Shown here one piece after another: positions 13,541 through 25,157 of a stretch of 64,000 bases of DNA; the stretch's first letter is position 1; each line of letters starts with the position of its first letter. The notes beneath the pieces were generated by a model. The model worked only from the letters and a program-made list of their open reading frames with translations. It had not been told where the DNA came from and did no database searches. The translations under genes were made by a program, and so were the position numbers. Source of the DNA: Ascaphus truei (taxonomy: Eukaryota; Chordata; Amphibia; Anura; Ascaphidae); assembly GCA_036426205.1 (NCBI GenBank), contig CM071574.1, positions 13,009,974 to 13,073,973 of the forward strand. Direction: 5' to 3'.

Positions 13541-13604
13541 GTCTCAGAAGAACAGGCGTTTTGAAAGCCAGGAAGAATGTCTGAATTTCCTGACGCATTA
13601 TTAA
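13541..13604 (+). pseudogene. Possible Kunitz-domain remnant or terminal exon
   Basis: After a pyrimidine-rich tract and ACATGCAG, the frame reads CRSQKNRRFESQEECLNF and then a stop. The pattern N-x-x-F-E-S-x-x-E-C resembles the C-terminal part of Kunitz/BPTI inhibitor domains (family knowledge). The final conserved cysteine is replaced, and the upstream part of the frame is not Kunitz-like. It could be a decayed exon or a chance match. Confidence 0.2.
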
Positions 13605-15990
13605 AATTTACAAAGTGTTGAAAACCATCAACTGAACACCTTTAGCTTTGGGTGAGGGACCTCCAGCACTAAACTGAAACGGTCTTTGGTTTAGCACATT
13701 CTCATATATCTGCCACACAGGTTGATTAGCTACAAAAAAAACAGCAGTGTGTCAATATAAACACACAAGTCTACAACAGCAAAAAACACACACATACACA
13801 TTTTTGTTTTCACAGAAAACGGCAGTCTTAGGAAAACTGCATTCTTATTGCTCGACTTCATTACCTAAGCCTGCCATCCAAATAAAAAAAACTAAAAGCA
13901 TGACTTCTGACTGTACAGTGTTTTAATTATTCCCATGTTCTATGGAAAGAGTTAACCATGGGAGTGGTTTCAGGCTCTGTGCCATAGGCTTTGCCCTTTG
14001 TGGCTTCTCACATCACAGTCTAAGAAAATATGAGCTGCAATATTGGGAAAGGTAAGAAGCCCAGCAGAGCCCCTTAGTGATAAATGAGTTTGCATCATGT
14101 GTCATTAGGACTTCCTGCCAACAGGGTCATTCCCTATTAAATTACAACTTGTCAATGTTCAAAATACGGATTGACAAATGGCCTGAGCCAAAGCTGATCA
14201 TTTTAAACTCACATTTTTAATTTCTGTAAGCACGTACCTTGAGACAAATATAACAGCATTGAACAAGCAGAAAGAAAGGTAATGCAGTAGAATCAATTAC
14301 AGCAATACTAGGTAGAGTAATTGGTCATGAAGTATATTTCATACTTTACACTGTGCCAAAATAAACCTAGTGGTGATTTAGTGATACGAATAGATCCAAG
14401 TTTCACATTTCATCAAATGCTGGTAATCTGTTTTATCAATACAAACTGCATTTTAATGAAAAAATTCTTTTCTTCAGTACACTTCACTTTTAATGCTCCA
14501 GAGGTTAATAATTCGTTCATGCTGTAGAACAAGAATGTTTTACAAGACATTTATTCTCAAGAGAAATATCTGCGTAAATACAAAATACAAGCTGTGTGGG
14601 AATGTGTTGTATGCAACATGAGTAGGACTCAATGTATTAATCAAACAAGAGGTTGCAGTAAAAAAAAAGTTACTCTTTTTTTAGGTTACGGTTAATTTAA
14701 ACATATAAATAGATCAAGCTACCAACTGTTAAAATATGTACTAAGAATAGAATTGTAAGAAACTACCCAAATTTGGGGAACATTTTCAATAACATGAATT
14801 CACTTAGACAATCATAAAGCTACAGCACAATACCTGAATTAAACAAACTGCAGTGTATATTTGTGGAAACATTTGTGTTGCCAAATCTTTATAACATTAT
14901 GGATTACCTTTGGCTCCTTGAGACTCATTTGGGCTGAGAGCCTAGGTTTCGTTTTATGCTCTGTGGCCCTTACGCCAAAGTAAAAAAATGGACACAAACA
15001 CTTTGGTTATTCATTGTTTGAGCTTTCTTTCTAGTCCTAACCTATCTCCCAAGAGAGACTGCCTTTCTATCCGTACAGTTACCCAATCACTTCCCAATCT
15101 CACTCCTACTGCCACCAATTCCCACCAGTGGGGATCCTTAAAAGCTCCTTCAACTTGAAAATCAGCTCAGAAGAGGAGAACCCAGCATCTCAACATGTCT
15201 ATCCCTTTCCCTGCAGTATTTAAGAGCCGGACACAAACACACACACAAACGTACACACCTCACATATATGCACTACAGCTTTACACACTCACATTAGCCT
15301 GTCCACTAGGGATGGGCGGACTTGTCCGAATATGCTTCACGGATTTTTCAGCGGTTTTTAGACAAAATCTGATCCACACACAAACATATGTCTGCAGATT
15401 GTGTACTACAAAAATCAGAGTGGATAATACCTCAGAATCCACCATTGGATATAATCCTGTCTGATTTTTAAGAATTACATATTTTATTAGAAATCTGAGC
15501 AACAGATTACAAATCTGCGGTCGAATTGTTAACAATTGGAACTAAGATTGAATGAGAGAGGGAGCGAGACAGCACAAGGATTCTTCCAATTTAGTGGTGT
15601 CTCATAGTTGTATATATAATCCCTCCAACCTCTGGCTAGCCATTAGCTCAGATACACTAGAGAAAAAACTCTGCTTCAGGTTAGTGATGATACGGTAATG
15701 GTGATGGTGCTGATTGGGGCTGAGATAGTACAACAACTATAGAGAAAAAGAATCCTAATTAAGTAGCACTCCCACACCTAATTGGATGATTTCTGTATGA
15801 ATTAAAATATATTTGATTATGAACATATATGATAAAATACAGGGCTTTAAAATAAACAATTAAACAGCACATTCATGATCCAGTTGAAGTATTGGAACCC
15901 CAGATAGCAAACAATGCTCATTACGGTGTATTAGTTATGAACACTGTCCTTGGTGATATCTATATCATCCAATTAGGTGAAAGAGTGCTA
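13605..15990. other. No recognisable feature
   Basis: AT-rich sequence with short ORFs. No repeat copy, exon or RNA signature could be supported. Confidence 0.4.
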
Positions 15991-15992
15991 CA

Positions 15993-16384
15993 CTGGCGAC
16001 ACACTTTATTCGAGCTCGGCTAGTCCCACGAATTCGGGTATACCCGGGTGTATTGAGGTTTGTGACTGTTTTCTGCCCGAGTGCATTGAGTTATTTTCCA
16101 GGCAGGGATTGAAGCATTTTATTCCCGCTGGCTGCAATACTGCACAGTATATATATATATACTGCATTACAATTCATGAATTTATGCCATCTGGTAGACA
16201 CGCGAAGCATTGCAGCCTATTAAATCCTAATCATTATCATTTAACAGATCAGCCGCCCATCAGCCAGGCATGAACCCAGGCTGGGAAGGCAAATGCAACG
16301 GGGCTTGTCAGAGGTGAGGAGCGGCGCATTCCAGGTATCTGCCAGGTACATACTGGGTATTTGCTCGAATAAAGTGTGTCGCAG
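15993..16384. mobile_element. DNA transposon, non-autonomous, about 20-bp TIRs
   Basis: The left end CGACACACTTTATTCGAGC is matched exactly by the reverse complement of the right end, GCTCGAATAAAGTGTGTCG. The element is about 390 bp, has no transposase and contains a short internal (TA)n. Flanking bases are only loosely similar, so no target duplication can be claimed and the superfamily is left open. Confidence 0.75.
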
Positions 16385-16435
16385 CAGTACTTAATTATTC
16401 TTCTCTCTCTGTAGTTGTTGAAGCTATTAGCTCAC

Positions 16436-16512
16436 ACTGCTAGAGCTGCTACCTAGAAAAGCAGTGGTTGTGGGTTTTAGTCCTGTTGGGTCTGACACCA
16501 GTACACCATTCC
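16436..16512 (+). repeat. tRNA-like segment, possible SINE head
   Basis: TTAGCTCACACTGCTAGAGC followed by a short hairpin-like arm and GTGGGTTTTAGTCC resembles the A-box/B-box order of a tRNA. The B box is degenerate and the cloverleaf is incomplete. Probably an old tRNA-derived SINE fragment. Confidence 0.3.
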
Positions 16513-16989
16513 AGTCACTAATATATGGAACTTATTGAAATATACTCCCAGGGTACTTCAGTTGAGCTCCTTTTTCAGCACAGGCATCTCTCCTTAATTT
16601 ATGTGGAGGGCGGTTTGAGGGGATACACACACACACACACACAACTAGAGACACTACTAAATTGAAAGCTTGCGCTCTCTCTATACGTCGGATTTGCCTT
16701 TTTGAGAAATTGTATTTTTTATTTTTCATTAAAAATATCTTTCTTACAAATACAATTTCTGTGACCAAACAGTGACAAAAGACAAAGAAGTTTCACTTAC
16801 TATGCGCGTGTACAGCACACACAGCTCCCCCCCCCATGTTTAAATTATACTTAAAAGAAAAAATATAAGTTAAAAGGTATAAATCAGATGCTCAAAATTA
16901 ACTCAAAAATACCCAATTAAGAAATTAAATATTTAACTCACAGAATGTACAAAACATAACTTAGTCATATACATATTACAGACGTTAGG

Positions 16990-17435
16990 TTCAGATATAC
17001 TGTTCTATCTCAGGCCTGCACAATATACGGCCCGCGGGCCGCCTGGACTCCCTGTGCGGCCCGTGATGCCACCTCCCCCCCCAGCCCGTTCTGCAGACAC
17101 AGGAGGGAAGGTGCGGCAGCATTTTGACACACTCCCCACCCCCTCCTGAGCCCGCTCTGCCGAGAGCTAGCATTATGATGGCCCCCTCCTCAACCCCCTC
17201 TGCCTATTAGGGAAGGATCGGCAGCAGTTTGATGCGATCCCCTGCAGGCAGAGAGGAGAGAAGGGAAAGAGCTGAGGCCGGTCTGACTGCAGAGGGTGGG
17301 GGCGGGGTTAGTGACAGCAGAGCCTGTTAGTGAGAGCAGGAAGTGGGGTGCCTACTGCCAGGGACCAAGATGGCTTCCCCCCTCCAGCCATGCTTCACAG
17401 TAAAAGGTAGGACACCCCCCCACCCCTGCAGCTGC
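16990..17435. other. GC-rich block of unknown nature
   Basis: This block is GC-rich compared with its surroundings and contains GGCCCGCGGGCC. It has no supportable ORF. It may be part of an interspersed element whose ends I cannot see. Confidence 0.3.
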
Positions 17436-17439
17436 TCCG

Positions 17440-17590
17440 CAGAGCTTGTGTCAGTGTGGCTGTGGCAGTGTGTCAGTGTGGCTGTGGCAGTGTGTCAGTG
17501 TGGCTGTGGCAGTGTGTCAGTGGCAGTGTGGCAGTGGCAGTGTCTCAGCGTCAGTGTGTCAGAGTGGCAGTGGCAGTGTGTCAGTCTGAA
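17440..17590 (+). repeat. Minisatellite, about 24-bp unit
   Basis: Tandem copies of GTGTCAGTGTGGCTGTGGCA and shortened variants fill about 150 bp. They end exactly where the L1 ORF1 remnant (minus strand) begins, so this may mark the junction between the LINE and its neighbour. Confidence 0.85.
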
Positions 17591-18571
17591 AAACTCCAGG
17601 TGGATGGTGGAACCTTGCCCCTTGCCGGGGAAGTATGTGGGGATATCCGATGGGACCCAGAGGACTGCCCCAAGCCCAGTTTGCAGAGGAATGCTTCTCC
17701 ATCCTCGGGCCTGCGTAAGGTATGTGCATTACCATTTTTAAATACGAGCAGGGCGAAGGGGAACAGCCAGCGGTATTTGAGGTTATTATCTCTCAGAGTT
17801 TTCGTCACTAGCCCCAAGCCTCTTCTCCTGGCCAGTGTAGATGGGGCTAGGTCTTGAAAGACCTGGAACTGGACCTCATCAAATTTAATAAACTTTTGAT
17901 TCCTGGTGCTTTGGGCGATGGATTCCTTAGTTTAAAAAAAATGGAATCTGACAATAATGTCTCTGGGGGCTCTCCAGGCTGGGGGTGGGAGCGGAGGGCC
18001 TATGGCATCTATCCACATGTCTGTCCAAGGCATTGCCGTCTGGTATAAGGTGTTCTACCCAGCGGTTGATAAAGTCCTCAACTTCCTCTGGGACCCCTCT
18101 AATGCGGAGGTTATTTCTCCTTTCCCTATTTTCGGAGTCTTCGATCTTATCCCCCATATCTTTTACTTGGGCAGCAAGAGAGGCCACTTCTGCGTTGGTG
18201 TGTTGTAGGGCTGCAATTGTATCGTCCGATTTGACTTCCAGGGTGTTTGTTCATTCCCCCAGGGCATCTAGATCTTTGCGCAAGGCCCAAAGCTCTGATT
18301 TGAAGAATCTCCTCATTTCACCGCAAAGTTCTTTAATATCCTTTACTCTAGCCCATTCCTGGTCTCCGGTTCCTGAGGGGGGTCTGGTAGCTTCTACCTC
18401 TGTGTCTTCGTCGCCAGTGTCATTAGATGTATCAGGGGGAGGCTTATCTCTGTTCTTGTTATCCCTGCCTTTCCCGCCCGTCGCCATTGCTGCAGGGGAT
18501 TTGAGAGGGGTCTTATGAAAATAACTCGCAACCGAGGTAACTCTTCTGCCCTTTCTTCTAGTCAACGGCAT
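17590..18571 (-). pseudogene. L1-type LINE ORF1 protein remnant
   Basis: Read on the minus strand, fragments in order match the architecture of L1 ORF1p, the RNA-binding chaperone of L1 retrotransposons. A basic, Ser/Pro-rich N-terminus (from 18571) is followed by a helical coiled-coil segment and then the diagnostic ENRERRNNLRIRGVPEEVED of the RRM start (about 18120-18070). The C-terminal domain with LVTKTLRDNNLKYRWLFPFA lies at about 17810-17750. Frameshifts separate the pieces and no ORF2 follows. The region upstream to about 18830 may be the L1 5' UTR. This is a dead, 3'-truncated copy. Confidence 0.8.
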
Positions 18572-19072
18572 CCCCTGCCGTTCGTATAACTGAGGCTGTC
18601 TATTGCCGAGAGTTGTGATTAAAGTGTCGGTATATAATCAAATAATTGTGCCGGCGGGCAGGAGCTCAAACTTCAAGCTTCCATGCACCACCGCCTCGCG
18701 CATGCGCCTCCCTGGGGAAATGTTTATTATGGAAGATTCCTCTTTTCCCGATAAGGCCATCAAATGGAATATTTGTACTTCCTTTGATAACATGCGATCC
18801 AGACACCACCATCGGTGCTGCAGATTCTCCAGTTTTCCTATTCTTCTTTTTTTTTTCTTGTGTATTTCTTTTATTCTTACACAATAACATTAACCATGTT
18901 TTCATTTATTAACTAACCAGAACTGTCATCCATTTATAATAAAGTTTATCTTAAAAAGCATATTTCCTAGTTTTGTCCTAATATCAAAGCAGTAAGAAAA
19001 ATGTTCATGGTCAGTGCTCCTATAAGCATCTGACCAAGAGCCCGTGTGAATCTTTGGCTGCAAGTGGTTGTT

Positions 19073-19078
19073 TTTATT
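19073..19078 (-). promoter_or_regulatory. Poly(A) signal of the minus-strand host gene
   Basis: AATAAA on the minus strand lies about 50 nt downstream of the stop codon of the terminal exon at 19345-19129. That spacing fits a very short 3' UTR. Confidence 0.5.
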
Positions 19079-19128
19079 CATACACTTTAAACATGGAATG
19101 GTGGGCAGCCACTTGGCTGTTCAGCCTT

Positions 19129-19345
19129 CTATTCATGCTTTTTAGGTACCATTATTTTAACAGGCTGCATGTTCTGTGTATGTATACACTCTTCTATAAT
19201 GTGTACATCTCTTGCTGCTGTGTCCTTTAGAGCATGCGCCTTTGGTGGAGCAAGATGAATATTGCAGGTCTCTGCCAACATACACAATTCTTGGTCTTCT
19301 GGCCAAGTTGTAGTTTGACTGAAGCAAATGGTATGTTGAGTCATT
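19129..19345 (-). CDS. Terminal coding exon of unrecognised host gene
   Basis: On the minus strand a pyrimidine-containing acceptor (CAGTTCCTTTAG) precedes one base completing a codon, then 71 codons and a stop at 19131-19129. The exon starts in phase 2. The translation begins MTQHTICFSQTTTWPEDQEL and ends in a basic VPKKHE. An AATAAA follows about 50 nt after the stop. No family was recognised. The phase requires an upstream exon that leaves two bases, which the 32-nt exon at 29112-29081 does not, so at least one exon lies between them. The exon could instead be a chance ORF, but acceptor, stop and poly(A) signal together argue for a real gene end. Confidence 0.5.
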
Positions 19346-19801
19346 CTAAAGGAACTGCACCATTGCAAGAAGACCTGAGAAACTTGAGAAAAGGGATAGC
19401 CTGAAGCAAAAATATGAAAAGGCTTATTTTTACCAGAGAAAACGTTCATTTTTTTTTGTAATTACCTCTATATTTCAAGTGAAAGGAGAAGTTACAAATA
19501 GAAAATGTAAGTACAGATCACATACGGTAAATATGAAACTGGAGCTGGTTCAGCCCGGGAGCAAGCCCAACCAACTGGCCCAGGAACCAGGCAGCCCACA
19601 CACCAAACACAGATTCACGCTCCACGCACCATACAATAAGCAATCTCCGTTCACATGCAAATACACAATAAACAAACACACCAGAAATACATACCATATA
19701 CATATGTACACACATCATACATACAGATAGAACACACTTTATTTACATACGTGCACACACAGAACATATATGCACAATATACTTACAGATGGAACACACT
19801 T

Positions 19802-19935
19802 TATGTATGCATGTATGTATGTATGTATGTATGTATGTATGTATGTATGCATGCAGTGGTCAACAAATCATCCAAAAATCTGCACGCCGAACAAAAAAAT
19901 CTACTTGCCACCTAGCCCCGCCCCAACCACATTTT
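19802..19935 (+). repeat. (ATGT)n microsatellite and adjoining dispersed repeat
   Basis: About 12 tandem ATGT units are followed by GTGGTCAACAAATCATCC and AAAAATCTACTTGCCACC. The same sequence follows a microsatellite at 10614-10680. Confidence 0.7.
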
Positions 19936-19959
19936 TTTTAAATTCCTAATAAGAACTAA

Positions 19960-20267
19960 TAACAACATTCGTTTTTGACATACTGACAAACCTGAAGCAC
20001 CTGGAAAAAAAAAGGGGGATCGCCATACTTTTCCATAATAAGATTCCTTTTATCACTAGAGCAATAAGAAGAGATAGGGAAGGCCGATACATCATTCTCA
20101 CAGGCTCCATACACGAACAACCTATCACATTTGCGGCTGTGTGCTCATTGTGAGCAAGATGCAAAATTCTTTGACTCCTTCTTCCAAACCCTATACACGT
20201 TAGCACATGGTCATCTGATTGTGGCAGGGGATTTCAATATTTCCCTTCACCCAGCCATAGATAGGTC
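19960..20267 (+). pseudogene. L1-type ORF2 endonuclease-domain fragment
   Basis: The plus strand encodes, across one frameshift, the apurinic-endonuclease-like domain that opens L1 ORF2p. The first piece is a KKKGGIAILFH segment with GRYIILTGSIHEQPITF. It is followed by EQDAKFFDSFFQTL and the catalytic-region motif LIVAGDFNISLHPAIDRS. The G-D-F-N and the D-R-S pair are characteristic of this nuclease family. The reading frame is cut inside the D-R-S segment by the start of an LTR at 20268. No reverse transcriptase domain is present. Confidence 0.8.
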
Positions 20268-21063
20268 TGTAGAGGGAGAGGGGGGTTGGCCCGGTATTAA
20301 AGGGGTTGCACCCCATATGGCCACCCCCTGACCTCACCAGGGAGGCAAGGGCTTAACTGGACTGCGGTCAAGGAATGTGGCTTACACCTTGTCATGTCAG
20401 GAAAATGTATGTTCCCCTGTTCCCAGTTTCATTATAATGTCAGTGTCTGCACCACACACACATTTGTGTTAAAGTATGAAATGGTTTAAGTGGTATTTGT
20501 GTATCTCCGGTTCTGAAGATCGCAGCAGGCTGAAACTTGGATCATATGATGTCCCAGTTCCGGCATTAAGATCTGGAAAGTTTGGACCCGCTGGACCTAA
20601 CTGAACCGGATATTTTAATATGTCTGTGTTGAAACTTTAATATTGTATTTCAAGGCGGGGATAAAAACCTGCACAGTCTCCTTCACACAAAGGAATGCAA
20701 ATGGTCAGGGGGGCGACCCAAAGTCTAGGAAGCAAGTACTGATCAAAAGACTCTGCCACTCTAATTGTTTACCTGAGGGCGGAGAAGCATCAAACTGGAG
20801 TGGTTTGTAAGTGTTATATCTACACCTACAAACAATGAAGATACTTCATCTGGTAGACTGGTCGTCGCCCCTGATTTAATTATGGGGCTACAGAAACAAG
20901 ACCCTCAGAGTCCCAGTACGCATGGGCTAACTAGCTGGGGGGCATGGGTTAAACTGTGTTTCCACGTTAGGGATTGGATACAGATAATTGTTCACCAATA
21001 GTCTGTATTCAATGTTAAGAATAGGGTTACAAAGGTATATAAACTATGTCAACCCCACAGTTC
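20268..21063 (+). mobile_element. Partial LTR, same family as 27400-28440
   Basis: The sequence begins TGTAGAGGGAGAGGGGGGTT and follows the LTR at 27400 in order, with scattered differences, up to its TATA region (TATATAAACTATGTC). It then stops matching near CCACAGTTCTTG. The distal part of the LTR, with the poly(A) signal, is missing. It is inserted directly in the L1 endonuclease frame. The truncation point adjoins the tandem palindrome array. Confidence 0.75.
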
Positions 21064-21099
21064 TTGTGTACTTACGGACAGGTAATATCGGCAATAACT

Positions 21100-21430
21100 T
21101 CTATGTCCCCACGCATGCGCAATGCAATCGCAATGCTAACAGCAACGAATTTCTAAGTCCTCACGCATGCGCAGTTGAATGGGCAATGTGGGAATTATCT
21201 CTATGTCTCTGCGCATGTGCAATACGAACGGGCTATAATGGAAACAATCTCCAAGCCCTCGCGCATGCGCAATACGGACGGTTGATATTGGCATTAGTCT
21301 CTAAGTCCCAGCGCATGCGCATTGTGTTTGCATAGACATAGCAATGATCTTCAAAGTGTCCGCGCATGCGCAATACGATCAAGCTATAATGGCTATAATC
21401 TCTAAATCCACGCGCATGCGCAGTGGACTC
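21100..21430 (+). repeat. 50-bp tandem array of CGCATGCGC palindromes
   Basis: Cores CGCATGCGC (one is CGCATGTGC) occur at about 21112, 21164, 21212, 21262, 21312, 21363 and 21413, a spacing of 48-52 bp. A further copy lies at about 21590. The intervening sequence is related but more diverged than the cores. GCGCATGCGCA matches the consensus of the transcription factor NRF1 (known motif). The array lies upstream of a TATA box at 21644 and a hammerhead motif at 21681, so a promoter or enhancer role is plausible (inference). Confidence 0.75.
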
Positions 21431-21640
21431 TATATACGCCGATAATGATATCAAGCCTTAGAAACCGTGTAAACGACCGTCTTACTACACAAATATGACA
21501 TCCTAATGGTTGAGTGCGCAGGTATTCATTCAGATTGATTTTAGTAGCATTTGTGTAGTTTAATGTATTAGTTAGGGCGCTGGCGCATCGCGCATGCGCA
21601 ACAGCTGATAGACCTTGACATTGCAATCAAGGTACTGCAG

Positions 21641-22390
21641 GGGTATAAAAGGGCTCAGTCCTCTCTCCCCCAGTAAATTTGTCCCTGAAGAAGCTCCTTT
21701 GCTGGAGGGAAACGCGCGTTGGACGCGCAATGTTGTCAGTCTCCTACTTGGAGCTGTTTTAATGTAGTGTTCTGTAGTCTCCTGGTTCAATCTATGTAGA
21801 CCTTATTAGTTGGGTATTTATTCCAACAGTCAGTGAGTCTGACTTCCTGCTTCACATGACATATGTTCACTTAGAGTTTTTTGCTGGGTACTCACTGATA
21901 ACAATGCTGTGAGTGCCAGCTCCACTATGTTGTGAACTACCTTCCATCATTATAGCATGTGTCAGCGTTACCACCTAAGCACGTGTATTTTTACACATTA
22001 TCAATTATCACTTCAAGTGCCTAGTGGTATATATTCAAGCAGGACTGCTGGACTTTCATCTATGTAATTGCTCACTGAGCAGTATACAGTTATATACACT
22101 TACCACCTGGTCTTACAGTTGCTCCAGAGGGGTTAAACTCATAGCATCCTTTGTCCTCTACATCCCAACAACATTTAGTTGCTAATTGGGATCGTATAAT
22201 CATACATTCACTGACATGGATGTTGGGTATTGTTGATTTAATTTATTTTTAATTCACAGTATACAACGTTTTGGTAATATATGTTTTAAGAAAATTTATT
22301 AAAAGTTAAATTTTACACTTTGTAGGAGTGCAGTTTAGTGAATTATTTTAGGGGGCACATCCAATTTGTGTTTCCCCTTCCCCCTTTTTC
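21641..22390 (+). mobile_element. PLE-type terminal repeat, hammerhead family 3
   Basis: A TATA box (GGGTATAAAAGGG, 21642-21654) is followed 27 bp later by a hammerhead-like motif and then about 650 bp of non-coding sequence with an AATAAA-like stretch near 22300. The order TATA, hammerhead, non-coding body matches the terminal repeats of the coding Penelope-like element at 46-52 kb. Primary sequence outside the ribozyme core is not similar, so this is a different family. Its right boundary is approximate. Confidence 0.55.
21681..21724 (+). ncRNA. Hammerhead ribozyme motif, stem I GTCC/GGAC
   Basis: The catalytic core is in order: CTGAAGA (21685-21691), a hairpin with CTCC/GGAG arms, GAAA (21709-21712), a short stem III ACGCGCGT, then T at position 17. 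Stem I is formed by GTCC (21681-21684) and GGAC (21721-21724). An extra A follows CTGANGA, as in every copy in this window. Stem III is tiny and palindromic, as in the PLE hammerheads thought to act as dimers. Confidence 0.7.
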
Positions 22391-22772
22391 TGACCAAAGA
22401 AAAGCTGCCTGAAATCTTTGTACTGGAATGTATTAACCCTACAAGTGGGTCACAAAAGTCCTAGGGGCTCATTAATAACAACAATTATTTTTGCCTCTTG
22501 TTATTTATTAATTTTTCAATTATTTTTCTTTTTTTTGTCCGTTATTTTGGCGCCCTATATTTATTTTGCGTCGCGCTTGGGTGTGGTCGGACCCCATGCA
22601 GCCCCAATAGCTACGCCACTGTTAATTTTATTTTTGAGTAGCAAATTTTACATTTTGCCCAGGGCACATGAAACCCCTGCGCCGCCCCTGTCCCTACTAT
22701 AAATCGGCCACACCCATAAACTCAGTGGGACTAACTGTGAAGTGATTCAGTCACTCAAGAACCTTTGTAAGA

Positions 22773-24290
22773 CTGTCACGTAACGGTACTGAGCAGACCC
22801 GCAAGTTCGATGGATCGCCAAACCAAGCCACGGAGTTCAAGAAACTACGTTTATTTGCAAGGGCAACAGAATAGAAGCACACAAACGTACACAAAACACA
22901 CAATTATCCACTTTGTGACCCACCGCTAACCTGGGAAGGGATTGAGTTTCTCCCCACAAAGTAGGTCACCAGGAGGTGGTGCCAGGCGCAGCCACAATAG
23001 TCCCTCTGTTTCCGGGTTGGGGAAACAGTCCATTATGGGCTACAGCAATGTCCTGGGGCCGCTTGAAGAGCGGGCGGACAACAGATACAAACAGTCCTTG
23101 GCATTGCTGCAATTACCGGTAGAAGCGGTCCTACTAGTCCGGGGACTAGTTGTGCAAGGGTCAAAGGCATCAGCTCTCTGCGGCAGGCAGAAGCTGGTGG
23201 CTGGAGGAATTCTTCAAAAAGACTTTGGTTGCTTGGTTTCTTGGCTCAGAACGCACCAGAGCGTATGGAACCGAGCCCCTGAAACAGAAATGGGTTTAGT
23301 TCCGCTAGTCCACTCAGAGTCCTGCTGTAAGAAACGTAGTCTCCCGCAAGACTCACAGTACACCCCACAAGGTATACAGATACAGTCCCCTCGAAAACTT
23401 GGTGCAGACAGACTGACACAGGCTGAGCTGTTGTAAGACACACACACCCACTAGTACAATTTGGGGCTTTCAGTTATACCTCAAATTTCAGAGAGATGCA
23501 TGCATCAAAGAGTTTTCCTGGCCTCTGGCTGAGATAGGTGCAAACTGCTGACACTCTATTCCCGTGGAGTGTGGAACAGGGTCTGCGAGACTGGGGACGC
23601 CTTGACAAGTGTTAAATTACACCATTTTATGATCCCACCAACTGGCTTCATTTGACATGCAAGCAGAGGCATTAGTATGCAAGGAAGGGATGTCACCTGG
23701 CCACTTGGTCCTGCATTAGGAATGCAGGAATAAGACTTTCAATGTCCACTTTGTTACTGGGGTGAATCCCGAATCCCTAAAGGAGTAGGATTTGTGGGGA
23801 TAGGTTGTCTTATTGGCCCCCAATGTCCACTATCGGGAAGTCCCTGTGGGGAGTTTCTAGGACAGTTAGGGCAATTTAGCAGATTGGGGCGTTTCAGAGG
23901 AAGGGATATAAATCTGATTCTTTCCAGCAAAAAAATTATTTTTTTCATTACCAGGAAGGGGTTCCCCGAGACACTGGGTTATTCCCCACAAGGTTTTGCT
24001 CCTTCTAGCAAGGTGTGGCAGTACCAGAAACTAGTTGCTAGCCCCAATGGTTCCAGTGTTATAACCCCGAACAGGCTACTTAGGAAATGGGTCCAATCCC
24101 ATTTAGCCCACAAACAATACAATACAAACACATAAGAAGGGACAGTGAAATGCATTCACAGGGGGAACACAGCAATAATACTTTTACAGTATACACATGT
24201 TCCCATGACGTGGGCCTTATCTTCAGGGTGCAACCCAGAGATACAATAGCACCCCACGTCACAGAGACATTTAACATAATTTACTTTAAT
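22773..24290 (-). mobile_element. LTR-like region, unresolved
   Basis: On the minus strand AATAAA lies at 22855-22850, and the sequence then runs to a GTTACGTGACA end at 22773, which resembles the R-U5 end of an LTR terminating in CA. On the plus strand this boundary reads AAGAC then TGTCACG. I could not find a convincing matching TG end, so the extent to the right is a guess. Confidence 0.3.
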
Positions 24291-24299
24291 CCCCAAATC

Positions 24300-25150
24300 T
24301 TTTGTTTATTTATGTTATGATTTATGATGTACATATGATTTTTTTTTTTAAACATCACATATTCAATTATATGAATATATAAATATGTTATATTTATGTA
24401 GAAACCACAGATCAACCCAAGTTATATCACCGATTATTTAAAAAGTTAACACAAATTGTATTTCTATCTTATTTTTAGAAACCGCTTTTATTAGCAGTAT
24501 TGGCATAGGGAGCCAATACTATTAAGATCTTAAAATCTGATTTTTGTCCAAAACGAGATCAAGGCCACAGCATCCCTAGCCCATGCTCCCTATACGCACT
24601 CCTATGTACCCTTATTCTGGTATATACATTATATAACATTTAGTGTTATATATTACTCAAGGCAACTCCAACCAATATGCTTTTATTTTAACTGAGAATG
24701 TTCTATGTAAAGTATACAAATCTATTGACAACAATAGAAACAAACAGAAAGAAAGAAAGCATTTATTTGGAAAACGTAAATTTGGCCTTAAGTAAGATCG
24801 ACTCCCCTATTATAGTTTGAAGTCGAATGTTGTTTGAAGTACATACTTGTAAACAGTCAGAGTGCCACAGTTATTGTGAGCAGAACTTGCTCACTGCTTT
24901 TTAAAATTTAACATGGATCTTCCATTACTTGCTGATTTTGAAAAGAATCAGCGACATCACACTGTGTGGCTGTAATATACTCTGCGTTTTAAAAATGTAA
25001 AAGGTGTATTGTAAAGTAACAGATCAGTAACTAAAACAATCTTCCGCTGGCATTAAATATTCACAATAATTCTCCAAATGGCAGTAAAATGTCTGTAGTG
25101 ATATTATGGTTCTCAAAGAATAGATGCAGTTGAGAAGCATGATGGTAAGC
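24300..25150. other. No recognisable feature
   Basis: AT-rich sequence without supportable exon or repeat. Confidence 0.4.
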
Positions 25151-25157
25151 CATTTAC

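Noticed and set aside
19129..19449. Resemblance of CNIHLAPPKAHALKD to the C-terminus of histone H3
   Set aside because: Only a short spacing similarity. The rest does not align, and an acceptor, stop and poly(A) signal fit a terminal exon better.
21100..21430. CRISPR-like array (regular 50-bp spacing)
   Set aside because: The conserved core is a 9-bp palindrome, spacers are related to each other, and the setting is a vertebrate retroelement promoter.
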